Shown here: one piece after another, positions 10,450-20,065 of the stretch
How the letters are laid out: each line of letters starts with the position of its first letter
Position numbering within the stretch: position 1 is the stretch's first letter
Assembly (NCBI RefSeq): GCF_019925205.1
Contig: NC_083560.1
Span: 146,588,526 to 146,652,525 of the forward strand
DNA: 64,000 nucleotides
From: Metopolophium dirhodum
Lineage: Eukaryota; Arthropoda; Insecta; Hemiptera; Aphididae
Direction of reading: 5' to 3'
Made by a program: the position numbers and the translations under genes
Notes under the pieces: generated by a model
What the model saw: only the letters and a program-made list of their open reading frames with translations
The model's database searches: none
What the model was told of the DNA's origin: nothing

Positions 10450-10721
10450 TGTTGAAGTACACAGATATACAGAAGTTAAAAGGTAAATAATAATATAATC
10501 GGATATATATAATATAATAATAAGTATAATGATACGATGTACAATAGTGTTACGAGGCGTAATATAAATCAACGACTAACTATGTATACCCGGCTACACT
10601 ACGCAGGACATATAATATGCTGTAGTATATAAAAATGTATAGTCAGCGTCTGATGAACTACAGTGTGAATATATTACTTATACACTACATTATATAGGGT
10701 GTTTTGTTTATAATTCCAACA
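10450..10721 (-). repeat. Copia 5' LTR
   Basis: Starts TGTTGAAGTACAC and ends TTCCAACA on the plus strand. It appears identical to the left LTR and is followed by the target duplication ATCAC. Confidence 0.95.
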
Positions 10722-10776
10722 ATCACATTATCAGTTATCACTGAGTTATCAGTTATTATAGTTATGCGGACGATAC

Positions 10777-10798
10777 CATAGTGCGCATGCGCACTATG
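10777..10798. repeat. Perfect 22-bp palindrome
   Basis: The half-site CATAGTGCGCA is followed directly by its reverse complement. It is GC-rich in AT-rich DNA and lies between the Copia insertion and the BEL/Pao fragment. Function unknown. Confidence 0.8.
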
Positions 10799-10816
10799 AG
10801 CGGTGGATTCCCGTAT

Positions 10817-11401
10817 TTAAACGCTCCTCATTTTTGTGCTGTACCCATCGACCATGTCAAATGGGAACGGTCCCGAGCCGCGATTATCAGCCGGAATCGC
10901 GTTTAAAACTGATGAGGTATTTGCTGACCACTTCTTTAACTCTAAACCCGACCTTTTCAAAACTGTAATTAAATTTGACTGGAGTTCAAGCGCTTCCTGT
11001 TCTGTATCCGCACCAACACAAATATCGTCCACGTATGTTTGGTGTGTCAATGCCGCGCGTACGGAGGCAAATTCATCGCAATCGTCGTCCACGATTAATT
11101 TTAACACGCGCAATGCGAGAAACAGCGGGCAATTTACCCCGTATGTTACAGTGTACTCGTAGTCACACAATCGATCATGGGGAGACTCTCGCCATAATAT
11201 GTGTTGGTATTTTCGATAAGTAGGAAGTACAGAAATTTTTCGATACATTTTTACAATATCTGCCGTAAAGGCATGACGGTATACTCGAAATCGCGAGCGA
11301 ATGTCGACAATATCTTGTTGCAATTTTGGCCCAGGTAATAAACAATTATTTAATGACGGTCCGCGATAATTCCCAGCTGAGGCGTCGAACACTACGCGTT
11401 A
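10817..11401 (-). pseudogene. BEL/Pao reverse transcriptase fragment
   Basis: A 190-codon open frame with the BEL/Pao RT order: VFDASA, then SLNNCLLPGPKLQQDI, FTADIVKMYRKI, QHILWRE, TVTYGV, and the catalytic HQTYVDDICVGAD box. In BEL/Pao pol this is the palm and fingers of RT. The fragment is open but lacks protease, RNase H and integrase on either side, and no LTRs are visible nearby. It ends at 11401, where a different AT-rich repeat begins. Spliced-out segments cannot be excluded, but a truncated relic is far more likely. Confidence 0.8.
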
Positions 11402-11488
11402 TTTCAGGGCTTGAAATCGGTTTTGAAATCGGTTTTAAATACCAGTTAAAACTGTTAAAAGACCAATATCGAAATCATAATCGAAATC

Positions 11489-11652
11489 GAAACCTCAAAA
11501 ATACAATACCGGTATTCAAAATTGAAAACAAAATCGAAAAAAATCAATACCGGTTATTAATATTGAAATCGAAACCTCAAAAATACAATACCGGTATTCA
11601 AAATTGAAAACAAAATCGAAAAAAATTAATACCGGTTATTAATATCGAAATA
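11489..11652. repeat. 82-bp tandem repeat x 2 with CCGGT words
   Basis: The segment starting GAAACCTCAAAAATACAATA at 11489 recurs at 11571 with only a few differences. Each unit carries two ACCGGT-type words (AATACCGGTATTC and AATACCGGTTATT). It is non-coding. Confidence 0.75.
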
Positions 11653-11781
11653 ACGAAATCTTAAAATATTCAAAAAAAAAAAAACAGAATCAAATATTTT
11701 AAAATCGTAAAATATATTTATAACAATTCGCCGTACTCGTCGAACTAGGTGGGTGACTAAAAATGGACTGAATATTAATAA

Positions 11782-12871
11782 CAGAGCCGTACCGAGCCAT
11801 TTTTTATCCTGAGGCAGAACTTTAGCAATGCGCCCCCCTGGGCGGGGGGGGGGGGGTTGACACACTCACAGTTTTTAATATTTTTCAATAAAATAATAAG
11901 ATTAGGAAAATCAGTAAATTTTTAATTAGGTTTCGAGCGAAATAAGAAATAATATTTTTAGCCACAAGTTTATAATTCTCAACCTTATATTATAGGAAAC
12001 AAATCAATTCGAATTTTACAAATTTATTTATAAGGTATTTCAAAATAATAATTAATAATAATAAAAATAAAATAATTATTATTTATAACGATATTTTGCT
12101 TTTGTGTCGGCAAATTTGTCAATAACTTCTTCGTAATCCAATTTACTAGCGATTTCTGTTTCTATTGAAAGTATGGCCATGCTTGATAATCTCTCTTGAG
12201 CCATTGTAGATCTTAAGTATTTTTTTATCAATTTAAGTTTGCTGAAACTCCTTTCACATGAAGCTGTTGTAGTAACGGGCATTGAGAGAAAAATCCTTAT
12301 AACAATTTCAATATTTGGATACGATTCTTTAAGCTTATAATCGTGAATCATTTGTAATAAATCCAAAAACGTAACTGATTCAATACTTGGAAAAATTGAT
12401 AAAGTTGCATGTTTAAAATCTTTAATTTCTTTAACTATTTCCGCAGTATTTATATCTTCATTATATTTTAATCCTCGATCAGCAGCTGCTTTTTGCAAAT
12501 CGTGTGAATTCATATTGGTTAATGAATGACCGGAAAGAAATTCAAAATCGTTTGAAATTTCCATAATTTTTTCATACCGCCATGTCATCTGAGTAAGAAG
12601 AATATCTATTGAGTCTATAATAGTAATTCAAAAGTTATGTTCTGTTTTGTTCTTCTTCTCCTTTAAAGTTGTCGATATTTGTAACTCTTCTGCAACTTTT
12701 GTAGCATTTGTAAAATTGTCTTCCATGGTTGTGTCACGTATTTCCTGCAAACCATTTTTAAGCCCGAGTAGCAAATTGGAAGCTTTTTCCAACGATAAGC
12801 TTTTGTTTTGTAAAGCTTGATTAACACGATCTATACTACTTAAAATTTGATTCCAAATATTAAGTAAGCAA
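11782..12871 (-). mobile_element. hAT element fragment 1 (3' terminus kept)
   Basis: Starts with CAGAGCCGTACCGAGCC at 11782, a hAT-type terminus, followed by a C/G-homopolymer stretch and then the transposase C-terminus on the minus strand. It is cut at 12871 by a Copia-related 3' end. No second terminus is found. Confidence 0.55.
12079..12871 (-). pseudogene. hAT transposase C-terminal part with one in-frame stop
   Basis: A single frame of about 264 codons interrupted only by TGA at 12628-12630. Downstream of the stop it carries the hAT C-terminal dimerisation region: IEIVIRIFLSMPVTTTASCE, then RSFSKLKLIKKYLRS and LSSMAILSIE, as in ZMYM1-like transposases. The upstream part has leucine-rich helices and no zinc finger or catalytic Asp, which lay beyond the break at 12871. 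The product cannot be active. Confidence 0.75.
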
Positions 12872-13194
12872 AGAATGTTGGGAATTAGATATATTAATTC
12901 GAAGTTAGGGTATATTGTTTAAGGGGAAGTGTTGAATGTAAACAACACATCCTGTATTATGTAGATTATAAGCAAATTATTCATACTGTAGTACAGCAGA
13001 CGCTGAATAGGCATTTTTTATTTCTATAGCATATTCGTTCTATGTAGTAGCCTGTAGGACGATTAGTCGTTGCTTTATATTACGCCTCAGAGCACTATAG
13101 TAATTCATATAAATATACAAATTATTATATTATTACAAATATCCGATCTTATTTTTATTTACCTTTAGCTTCTGTATATCTGTATACTTCAACA
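12872..13194 (+). mobile_element. Copia-related 3' end and LTR (divergent)
   Basis: 12872-12929 aligns with the end of the gag-pol gene and the PPT of the complete Copia element (GTATATTGTTTAAGGGG shared). It is followed by an LTR at 12930-13194 starting TGTTGAATG and ending CTTCAACA, 265 bp and clearly related to, but diverged from, the 272-bp LTR. It lies in the opposite orientation to the complete element and interrupts hAT fragment 1. Confidence 0.7.
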
Positions 13195-13218
13195 GTTAAG
13201 TTAAGTAAAATTGTAAAT

Positions 13219-13390
13219 ATGAATAATGAATGTGAAGCTGAAGCACCACATATTGAAGAGGATTTGATTAATTTTGTGGATTCAGAAGACAATGAGAGTG
13301 ATTATGAATATGCCATTAAAGACGGAACAGTACTATCAACAAATGATATAGTAAATCAAATTTTCAATGAAGAAGTTGATGATTATGGTT
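13219..13390 (+). pseudogene. Acidic C-terminal fragment, possibly pogo/Tigger transposase
   Basis: An ATG-led frame immediately after the LTR, about 57 sensible codons: EEDLINFVDSEDNESDYEY, then LSTNDIVNQIFNEEVDD. Acidic tails with a '(T/S)-x-x-D/E-IV' motif are usual at the C-terminus of pogo/Tigger/jerky-type DDE transposases. No DDE core is present. Beyond 13390 the frame runs into unrelated sequence. The assignment is by style only. Confidence 0.3.
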
Positions 13391-13529
13391 GGTTTTTAAA
13401 ACATAATAGTATTTTTTATTTGTTTTTTTCTGTTCGTAACGCGGCGGCCTACGTGAGCGAATTCAACGCGAACGCGAAGCGACGCGAAAATTTCAAACAA
13501 TTGCCTTCGTCGAAAGTGGCCTACGTGGT

Positions 13530-13885
13530 TAAACCCACTTCTTTTAATTCTTTGAAAATGTTTTTCTTCTTTTTCAGTTAATTTACCCATTGGTGTAGCA
13601 GTTTCGTAAATTGTTTTGATATTATTTCCGATATCAATCATATTTTCCATAAATGTTTTTGCTGCATTTTCACCTCTATAAATAACCACCTTTCTAGGAA
13701 TCTTCAACTGTTTTACTAACTCTTTTGGTATAATATCATAGTCGACTTTTACATAAAACCCATAACTCATAATTTCATGTGAATTTGTAATATATGTTTT
13801 TTTTTTTTTACAACTCTGAATGAATTCATCAGGTTTTTTAGGAGTTGAAATACATTCGAAGTTCGCATAAATAACAATTGGTATC
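13530..13885 (-). pseudogene. Maverick-like PolB fragment (exonuclease I region)
   Basis: On the minus strand the frame reads IPIVIYANFE, then MSYGFYVKVDYD and VVIYRGENAAKTFMENMI, co-linear with HPIVIYADFEAIL...MSYGFMVKAN...VIYRGNENNKD in the PolB gene at 46-50.7 kb. The catalytic Asp of the Exo I D-x-E motif is Asn here (YANFE versus YADFE). The fragment begins exactly at the hAT terminus at 13886 and fades at about 13530. It is the continuation of the PolB N-terminal piece at 15560-16268 on the other side of that hAT. Confidence 0.75.
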
Positions 13886-15555
13886 CAGGGGCGGATCCAG
13901 AGTTTGGAGACTGTAGGTCAGGACATTTCAAGGGGCCACTTATTAAAACTAGATTAAAAATCTATACTTGTGTACTGGGTAATAAAACAAAAAAATTCAT
14001 TTATCGGTACTGTATGTGTGTTTATTTCATTATTAAAATTATAATAGTTTCCTTCTTTTTTTCATCTCTGCAAAAGTTTCAATGACTCTATTGAAATTAA
14101 TTTTTTCAGCTGTACATTTTTCAATACTAAGTATTGCAAGATTTGACAATTTTTCTTCAGCAATAGTAGAGCGAAGAAACGTCTTAATTAATTTGAGACG
14201 ACTGAAACTTCTTTCAGCCGTAGCACTACTCACAGGCAGTGTATAAAAAATTTTATATAAAGTAGATAAATTTGGGTACGATGATATCATATAGTTAGTT
14301 ATCATAAATTTCAAAACATCATTTGTAGAAATATCTTCACAGTCTTTATTTAAATGATAGTAAACAGAGGTAAATGATTCATATTCTAAGATGAGATCAT
14401 CTTGATCAATATCAATTTTGTAAGTTTCAGAGAGTTTTTTAAGTTGAATAATTGATTTTCAAAAAAATACTTCCTTGGATCAAGACATTCAAATTGCTGA
14501 ACAATATTTGAAAAATCTTCAAACCTGTGATTTAAAACATTTATAAATGAATCTAAAATTACAAAGTAAGTATTAATTTTAAAACTTTGATCAGCTGATT
14601 TATTTAAATCATCCTCTATACCAATTTCATCGAAAATTTTTTTCGTTTTTTTGTTTCGTTGTTCATCAAACTTTGTGGCACCATCAAATTTTTCACACAA
14701 CGCAATTGAATTTTTTTGAGTTTCTAAAAAATGTTCAGTTGTTCTCATCGATTTAATATTTTCAGAACAAGATGTGATCATATTAAAGGCAGTTGTTAAA
14801 TCAATTGATGTATTTTGTAAATAATTAGATAATATATAAGCTTTTCCTAATATATTTTTCCACATAAGTAACATAAAACTAAATTTAAGTTTCATAATAT
14901 GAAAAAGCAAACCTTGTGCCTCTGAAACTGTTTTTGATTTTGTGTTGGATATTTTGCCTTTGCTTATTTGTTTTAGTGTTTTGACAATAGCAGGTAAACT
15001 ATTATACACTGAATCTACTGCTCGCTTATGACTAGCCCATCTTGTATCAGATAATTTTTTTAATGATAAAATTACACCTTCTACTTGCTTTGCTTGTTCC
15101 TCTTTTAAAATATGAAGTCTAGGTAAACTGCTGGTAAGAAATGTATATAAAGTTTCTAATGTGCCAAAAAATGAAACTGCAACAACGGAAGATCTAATGG
15201 AATCAATTAAAACCAAATTTAAATTATGAGCGCAGCAATGGATATACAATGCAAGAGGATTTAACTCTTTTACTCTTGATTGTAAGCCACTAAATTGACC
15301 AGACATTGTACTTGCTCCATCATAAGCCTGGCCACGGCACTTGGAAAAATCCAAATCATACTTTTCAATACATTTATTTAAAATATTAAAATAATTATTA
15401 GCAGAGGCACCTAGTAATTCTTCAAAACAAATGAAATGCTCTCTTATCTTTCCTTCTTGGTCAACAAACCTTAAGCTCAGAGAAAATTGATCATTCTTAT
15501 TTATATCTATAGTTGAATCAATGATTATAGTAAAATATTTCGCCAATTTTATTTC
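13886..15555 (-). mobile_element. hAT element fragment 2, inserted in a PolB relic
   Basis: The left end CAGGGGCGGATCCAGAG at 13886 is a typical hAT terminus. The other terminus and the transposase N-terminus are missing: homology starts at the first catalytic region near 15546. PolB sequence borders both sides, so the hAT jumped into a Maverick-like polymerase gene, and a deletion later removed its 5' half together with part of PolB. Confidence 0.65.
14039..15546 (-). pseudogene. hAT (ZMYM1-like) transposase, N-truncated and frameshifted
   Basis: Two frames make up the relic. 14386-15546 holds the RNase H-like core: FTIIIDSTIDINKNDQFSLS with the first catalytic Asp, CRGQAYDGASTMSGQFSGLQ with the second, and YIHCCAHNLNLVLIDS. 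14039-14314 holds the dimerisation domain (YTLPVSSATAERSFSRLKLI, then LSNLAILSIE). A frame change separates them at about 14315-14385. The TTF zinc finger and N-terminus are absent. It could once bind hAT ends and catalyse excision; it is now dead. Confidence 0.8.
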
Positions 15556-15559
15556 ATAT

Positions 15560-16268
15560 AGTATTAACTGAACAGTTTCATGTGTTGGAAAATCAATACA
15601 TTTAAAATACTTTTTGTTTCTAACATTTTAAAATATTTCTTATTCAAATAAGTTTTATTCGATCGATTATCAAACTTAGATAGTATTGAATATTTAAAAC
15701 ATTTAGCATCGTTATTTTTTACATTTATAATTGCTCTTTTATCTTTTATATATTCAGGTAGATCTAGATACGTTCATCCTCTGAGAGGATTCACTGTATT
15801 AATTCTCAATTGTAATACATCTATAGTTTTAAGGGACCACCCAGATCTTTTCGCTAAAAACTGGTCTTGTTCAGATAATTATTTATTGAACATTCCATTT
15901 AGTAATTTATTGAAATCGGATGAATTACATGCAAGTGTATTAGAAGTTTTGAAAGCTATGTCCCGAACTTCTTGAGTGAGTATTCTTTCGTATACGCTAT
16001 CCACATGTAAATTAAATTTTATAGATGATTGTAAACATGATTCTTTTAACTTTAAAATAAATTTATCTCTAACATAGTTAAAAAAAAGCGTGTAGTCTAT
16101 AAAATTTAAAGTATTCTTAATCAAAAATGTTTTTGAACATTTCTTAAATCTCTCGATTTCAAATAAACCTTCATCAGAAGATGACATCCGCTCGTGTTTT
16201 GTAACCGTTTTTCTTTTCATTATGAAACTGAAAAATAGATTAAATAAAAAAAACATAGGTAAAAGCAA
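15560..16268 (-). pseudogene. N-terminal domain of a Maverick-like PolB protein, with stops
   Basis: From an ATG at 16221 (MKRKTV) the frame runs into SSIKFNLHVDSVYER, matching NPIKFNLKLEATYNI of the gene at 46-50.7 kb. It continues after a TAA at 15879-15881 through EQDQFLAKRSGWSLKTIDVL (compare EQDEYTSKGSGFTLQCIDGL), LDLPEYIKDKRAIINVKNND and NKKYFK. A second in-frame stop, TGA, lies at about 15775. A good acceptor (TATTTTTCAG) sits just before the ATG. This is the same polymerase protein that resumes at 13885, interrupted by hAT fragment 2. Confidence 0.65.
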
Positions 16269-16414
16269 TCATAAGATTGTAAATTTATTATAACATCAAC
16301 TTCTTTTTTTTAAATCTTATGCAAGCAATTCGGAATATTGTTTTCAAAATATAATAAAAGTATTAATTCTAAATTATTACAAAGAAAAAAAGAATTGGTT
16401 AATATAATAAGAAA

Positions 16415-16684
16415 TTACTCAGATTCTAATTCTCTTAACCGATTGTTTAGTTCTGTTAACCGGCACTGAAGATCTGCTTTACATTCACTTGAATATTTTT
16501 CGAAACTATTATGTTCATTTATCAATTTATTTTTAAAAACTGTTTTTTTCTTAATACAATCATTAATTTTTATAAATACTTTTTGAAATGCTTTCCGTTT
16601 CCCGATACAATAGCGTTTATTGTCACGCACCTGCTGTTCTACTTCTAGAATTCTGCTTTTAACTACGTTTATTTCTGAGTTCAT
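16415..16684 (-). CDS. 89-aa coiled-coil protein
   Basis: ATG at 16684 preceded by TTTTCAG, a strong 3' splice site four bases upstream. The protein is charged and heptad-like throughout (EINVVKSRILEVEQQVRDN, then CRLTELNNRLRELESE at the end) and has four Cys. No enzymatic motif. It is one of three similar-sized coiled-coil ORFs on this strand (with 16985-17266 and 18033-18404). Whether it is a single exon or a complete gene is unclear; the acceptor argues for splicing to an upstream leader. Confidence 0.4.
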   Translation of the reverse strand: MNSEINVVKSRILEVEQQVRDNKRYCIGKRKAFQKVFIKINDCIKKKTVFKNKLINEHNSFEKYSSECKADLQCRLTELNNRLRELESE

Positions 16685-16984
16685 GATTCTGAAAATTACA
16701 TAGAATTTCAAAACTAACTGTTAATTGATACGTTTTTTTAAATCTAAACCACTTTTCCTAACATTTTTATTGCATTAGTTTTATTTGAACGATTATCAAA
16801 CTTATCCAGAATTGATGATATAAAACATTTATTATCCTTCAACAGATATTATATACACAGGAATGATATATTTTATAATTTATTACAATATCATTCGATA
16901 TATTTTTATAATATAAAATAATAAATAATAACAAAATAATTTATTTGTAAAAACAAATTTTATTTTTTGAAAAACTGAATATTA

Positions 16985-17266
16985 TCAATATTTGTCTAAT
17001 TGTTCATATAACTCACTAAGACCTTTCTGTATATTTTTTTCACAAAGAAACGCTGTATAATTTGAATTTTTATAATCATTTATCATCATTTGTTTTTCTT
17101 CTTCTAATATTGCTCTTGTCGTTTTCAATCTCGCTTTCAGAATCTTTATATTTATATCTCTCAAGTTTTTTCTGAAAGTGACTTTGATTGCATCCATGCC
17201 GAGGGTGTTTTCGTTACGTTGTTGTAATATGGAGTTGATTTTTGCCCAGATGAGTGACGACTCCAT
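16985..17266 (-). CDS. 93-aa coiled-coil protein
   Basis: ATG at 17266 follows a long poly-A run (poly-T on the plus strand, 17267-17300) and a TTCTAG acceptor-like site. The sequence is helical and charged: INIKILKARLKTTRAILEEE, then KNSNYTAFLCEKNIQKGL and LYEQLDKY. The core pattern (L-x-A-x-L...L-x-EEK...Y...F) resembles the ORF at 18033-18404, so the two may be paralogs. Function unknown. Confidence 0.4.
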   Translation of the reverse strand: MESSLIWAKINSILQQRNENTLGMDAIKVTFRKNLRDINIKILKARLKTTRAILEEEKQMMINDYKNSNYTAFLCEKNIQKGLSELYEQLDKY

Positions 17267-17427
17267 TTTTTTTTTTTGTTTTTTTTTTTTTTTTTTTTTT
17301 ATTCTAGAAAAATTGAATAGAAATAAAATAACGTACAATAATAATAATAATTTATTATTTTATTTTATATTTAACTCTTTTATATAAGAAAAAATTGTGT
17401 TAATCATAATTTACTAACACTTAAAAA

Positions 17428-17692
17428 CTATGGTTCTCCTTGGGAAAATAATAATATCTCTGATTTTACAACATATTTCCAAGTAAGGACTACTCTTTCT
17501 GCTAATTTCCCTACGACTTCACCTCTACTTCTTAATTTGTTGACCACTAGACCAATTCCAGTGGCTTCTAAAAGTTCTATAGTCATCGGTAGTTTCGAAA
17601 GTTTGTGTACGCATTCATATATTTGTTCATTGTTACAGGCCTCATCAGCTCTTACGATTTTTCTGACGTAGTGATTAATCACTCTGACTGAC
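17428..17692 (-). CDS. TFIIS N-terminal (LW) domain exon, Elongin A/TFIIS type
   Basis: The exon starts after an ATATAG acceptor at 17693-17694 and ends with TAG. It encodes about 85 aa with the helical-bundle pattern of the TFIIS N-terminal domain: YECVHKLSKLPMTIELLEAT, GIGLVVNKLRSRGEVVGKLA and VVLTWKYVV, i.e. the 'L-P-x-T-x-x-x-L-x-x-T-x-x-G-x-x-V-x-x-L-R' signature. In Elongin A, TFIIS and Med26 this domain docks on the transcription elongation machinery. It is the only host-type domain in the window. The rest of a long elongation factor is not visible, so it may be a captured exon or a degenerate gene. No internal stop. Confidence 0.6.
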
Positions 17693-18032
17693 CTATATAT
17701 ATATATATATATATATTTATATAAATGTTTCTTTATTAGGTTAGTTCACATATAAATGCTTATATTATTTTATGAAACCAAGTATAATATAAGCATTTAT
17801 ATCAAAATAAAAATTAACTATGATGGTAGATCGTGTATAAATCATAGTTTTCAATGATTATATTAAGTTTGCAGAAATTAACGAATAATTTAATAATAAC
17901 GTAAAAGAAAAAAAAAACAATACTATATTATAAACTATAAAAAAAGAAAATTACATTGAATACCTATATACATAAAAATAAACTTATAATATTATTACTA
18001 ATTATTCATAACAAATTTAAAAAAAAAAAATT

Positions 18033-18404
18033 TTAACCTGATCTAAATCTTTCGCGCTTAGATTCTGCTGTTGTAATAAAATCTAACCTTTTACTGAAAC
18101 AGTGTTCTCGTTTACGAAAATTTGTAACATATAAATCACTATATTTTTTACATATATCCATTTTTTCTTCTCTTAATAAAACTAATTTTGCGTTTAAATC
18201 TTTTATATAAGAAAAATTTGGGTTAGAGTTTGTTCTACTTAAATAAATAATGAATTTCAGGTTTTTAATTTTTTTTTTGAGATCTTTATATTCATATCTT
18301 TCTTTAATCTTATTTTCATCAATCATCTTCGTTAAGGTTACAATCAGTTCTCCATAATATTGAATTTGTTCACTACAAAAATCATATGAATGCCAAACAT
18401 TCAT
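18033..18404 (-). CDS. 123-aa coiled-coil protein
   Basis: ATG at 18404 lies three bases after AATTACAG, an acceptor-like site. Lys/Glu-rich helices dominate: ELIVTLTKMIDENKIKERY, YKDLKKKIKNLKFIIYLS, DLNAKLVLLREEKMDICKKY, with a basic tail RKREHCFSKRLDF. No known fold recognised. It is the most upstream of the minus-strand set that continues with the TFIIS-N exon and the two smaller coiled-coil ORFs. Confidence 0.4.
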   Translation of the reverse strand: MNVWHSYDFCSEQIQYYGELIVTLTKMIDENKIKERYEYKDLKKKIKNLKFIIYLSRTNSNPNFSYIKDLNAKLVLLREEKMDICKKYSDLYVTNFRKREHCFSKRLDFITTAESKRERFRSG

Positions 18405-19475
18405 TATCTGTAATTTTTGCCTAAATACATTAGTATAAAATATAAAATATTCTATAAATCTAATTATTAAAGCGATTATTTATAAAACAACGAATGTATA
18501 TATATACGTATATATAATAATAACTAATTATATTATTCAAAGCTAAATAAAAAAACTTTAAAAATTAGACAATATAACATTTATATCATAAAAAAATAAA
18601 CTTTTAGTTGCTAGTGAAGCTACGTCACACGATAATATAAAAAACGTGATAGTTTATATGTTAGTTAATAGTAGATAGGGCGATTGTAACTATCGTAGAG
18701 TTTGTACGGTAACATTACGTTGTCACGAAAGCAACTACGTGTGACAGCGGCTTTCGAATAATCTTAGCGTAAAAGTAATAAAAAAAACATTATAGAAAAA
18801 ATAATTTAAATTTATATATGTATATAATATACGTTTTAGGATATATTTTATACAGTCATTAAACATTATTGAATATTTTAATATAATAAAAAAACTTTTT
18901 TATATTAAAACATTTTACGTAAAATAATATTACACGTGTAATATAACAATCACGTTATCTATAACAAATATTTATAATCAGCTATAGTATTTTAACATTG
19001 ATAAAAACAAGGTATCGTACAACAACTACTAGATAACGGCATATATAGTTATTATCATGAAAGAGATTGACTATTAAAGATTTTTGAGGTTAGGTAATAA
19101 TTATCAATATTATTGATGGATGATAAGCCCGATGTTCTATCTTATCTATGTAAATCTATGATAGTATGGTACATCGTTTTCTTCTATACTGTGGACATGG
19201 CGTAATTATAACGTATTATTGTTACTTGATCATAACTTAACAAAAAAAAGAAAATAGCTTATATTATAGTAGTGACTAAAAGTGAGAGTTGAGAAACCGT
19301 CTTTCAGCTACTTCTATTTTAATGTTTTTATTTTAAATAATCTATGAAAAAAAAATCTTTAAGTCTAAACACTCAATACCCATAGTAATATTATAAAACT
19401 GTATTATCATTACAACAATAAATTGTTATTATTCTATTTTATTTTTTTAATTTTTTTTTTTTTAAAAAAAGATGC
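18405..19475. other. Gene-free AT-rich spacer
   Basis: No credible ORF. Poly-A/T runs and ATAT stretches dominate. A somewhat GC-richer piece with several ACGT words lies at 18610-18760. It ends at the MULE terminus. Confidence 0.4.
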
Positions 19476-19485
19476 GGTGAAACAC

Positions 19486-19558
19486 GATTGAGCACGGTCC
19501 CTATTTTGAAACAACCCGATTGAGCACGATCCATATTTTTTAACAACCCGATTGAGCA
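19486..19558 (+). promoter_or_regulatory. Left array of three GATTGAGCA motifs, 32 bp apart
   Basis: GATTGAGCA starts at 19486, 19518 and 19550, spaced exactly 32 bp, as parts of an imperfect 32-bp tandem repeat. Likely transposase (FLYWCH-domain) binding sites; that role is inference. Confidence 0.55.
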
Positions 19559-20065
19559 CAGTCAAATGAATGCAACGTTGCCAATTTTTCTGTCCAACTA
19601 CAACCAGCTAGGCTACACTCGTATTTTGAAATACTAGTACCTATATATAAAGCCGGTGGGAATATTTGTCAATCTTTGTGCTTTACTAGTCGTATGGGAG
19701 GTATTTAACATAGAATGGTGATTATTTTCAATCGTGGTTTCCCATCTTTTAAAAGCGGCACGAGTATAATCGATAAATAATATACGAGTCGTGTAGGAAA
19801 TTAGGATCGACATAATCGTCGAAATAGGTACACTCATGCATTGTCGATTACGCCAATTAAGATTATCTGTACGACTGTAAGATTGGATATTATTTGTTAT
19901 CTATATAATATATAGTCATATAGAAGTGGGCTTTTGTATTGCCAAAATATAAGTAACTTAGACTCAATACTATCAGGCGTTAGTGGTTAGTGGTCGTTCG
20001 TCGTTAAGCGTTAGTACGTTACACAGTTTTATTTTAGATAACTTTTTTTATATATGTAGAACGCG

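Larger units (their letters stand above)
6001..10721 (-). mobile_element. Complete Ty1/Copia retrotransposon
   Basis: The element is complete: 272-bp LTRs at both ends (TGTTG...CAACA), a primer-binding site, an uninterrupted gag-pol ORF, a polypurine tract, and a 5-bp target duplication ATCAC at 5996-6000 and 10722-10726. The element reads on the minus strand, so the 5' LTR is the right one. The two LTRs appear identical base for base by eye, which implies a very recent insertion and probable competence. No other element interrupts it. Confidence 0.95.

Noticed and set aside
13396..13770. C-terminal half of the 124-codon minus ORF (basic RVRVEFAHVGRRV part)
   Set aside because: Only the N-terminal part matches PolB. 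The basic remainder comes from a GC-rich junction sequence and has no counterpart in the other copy.
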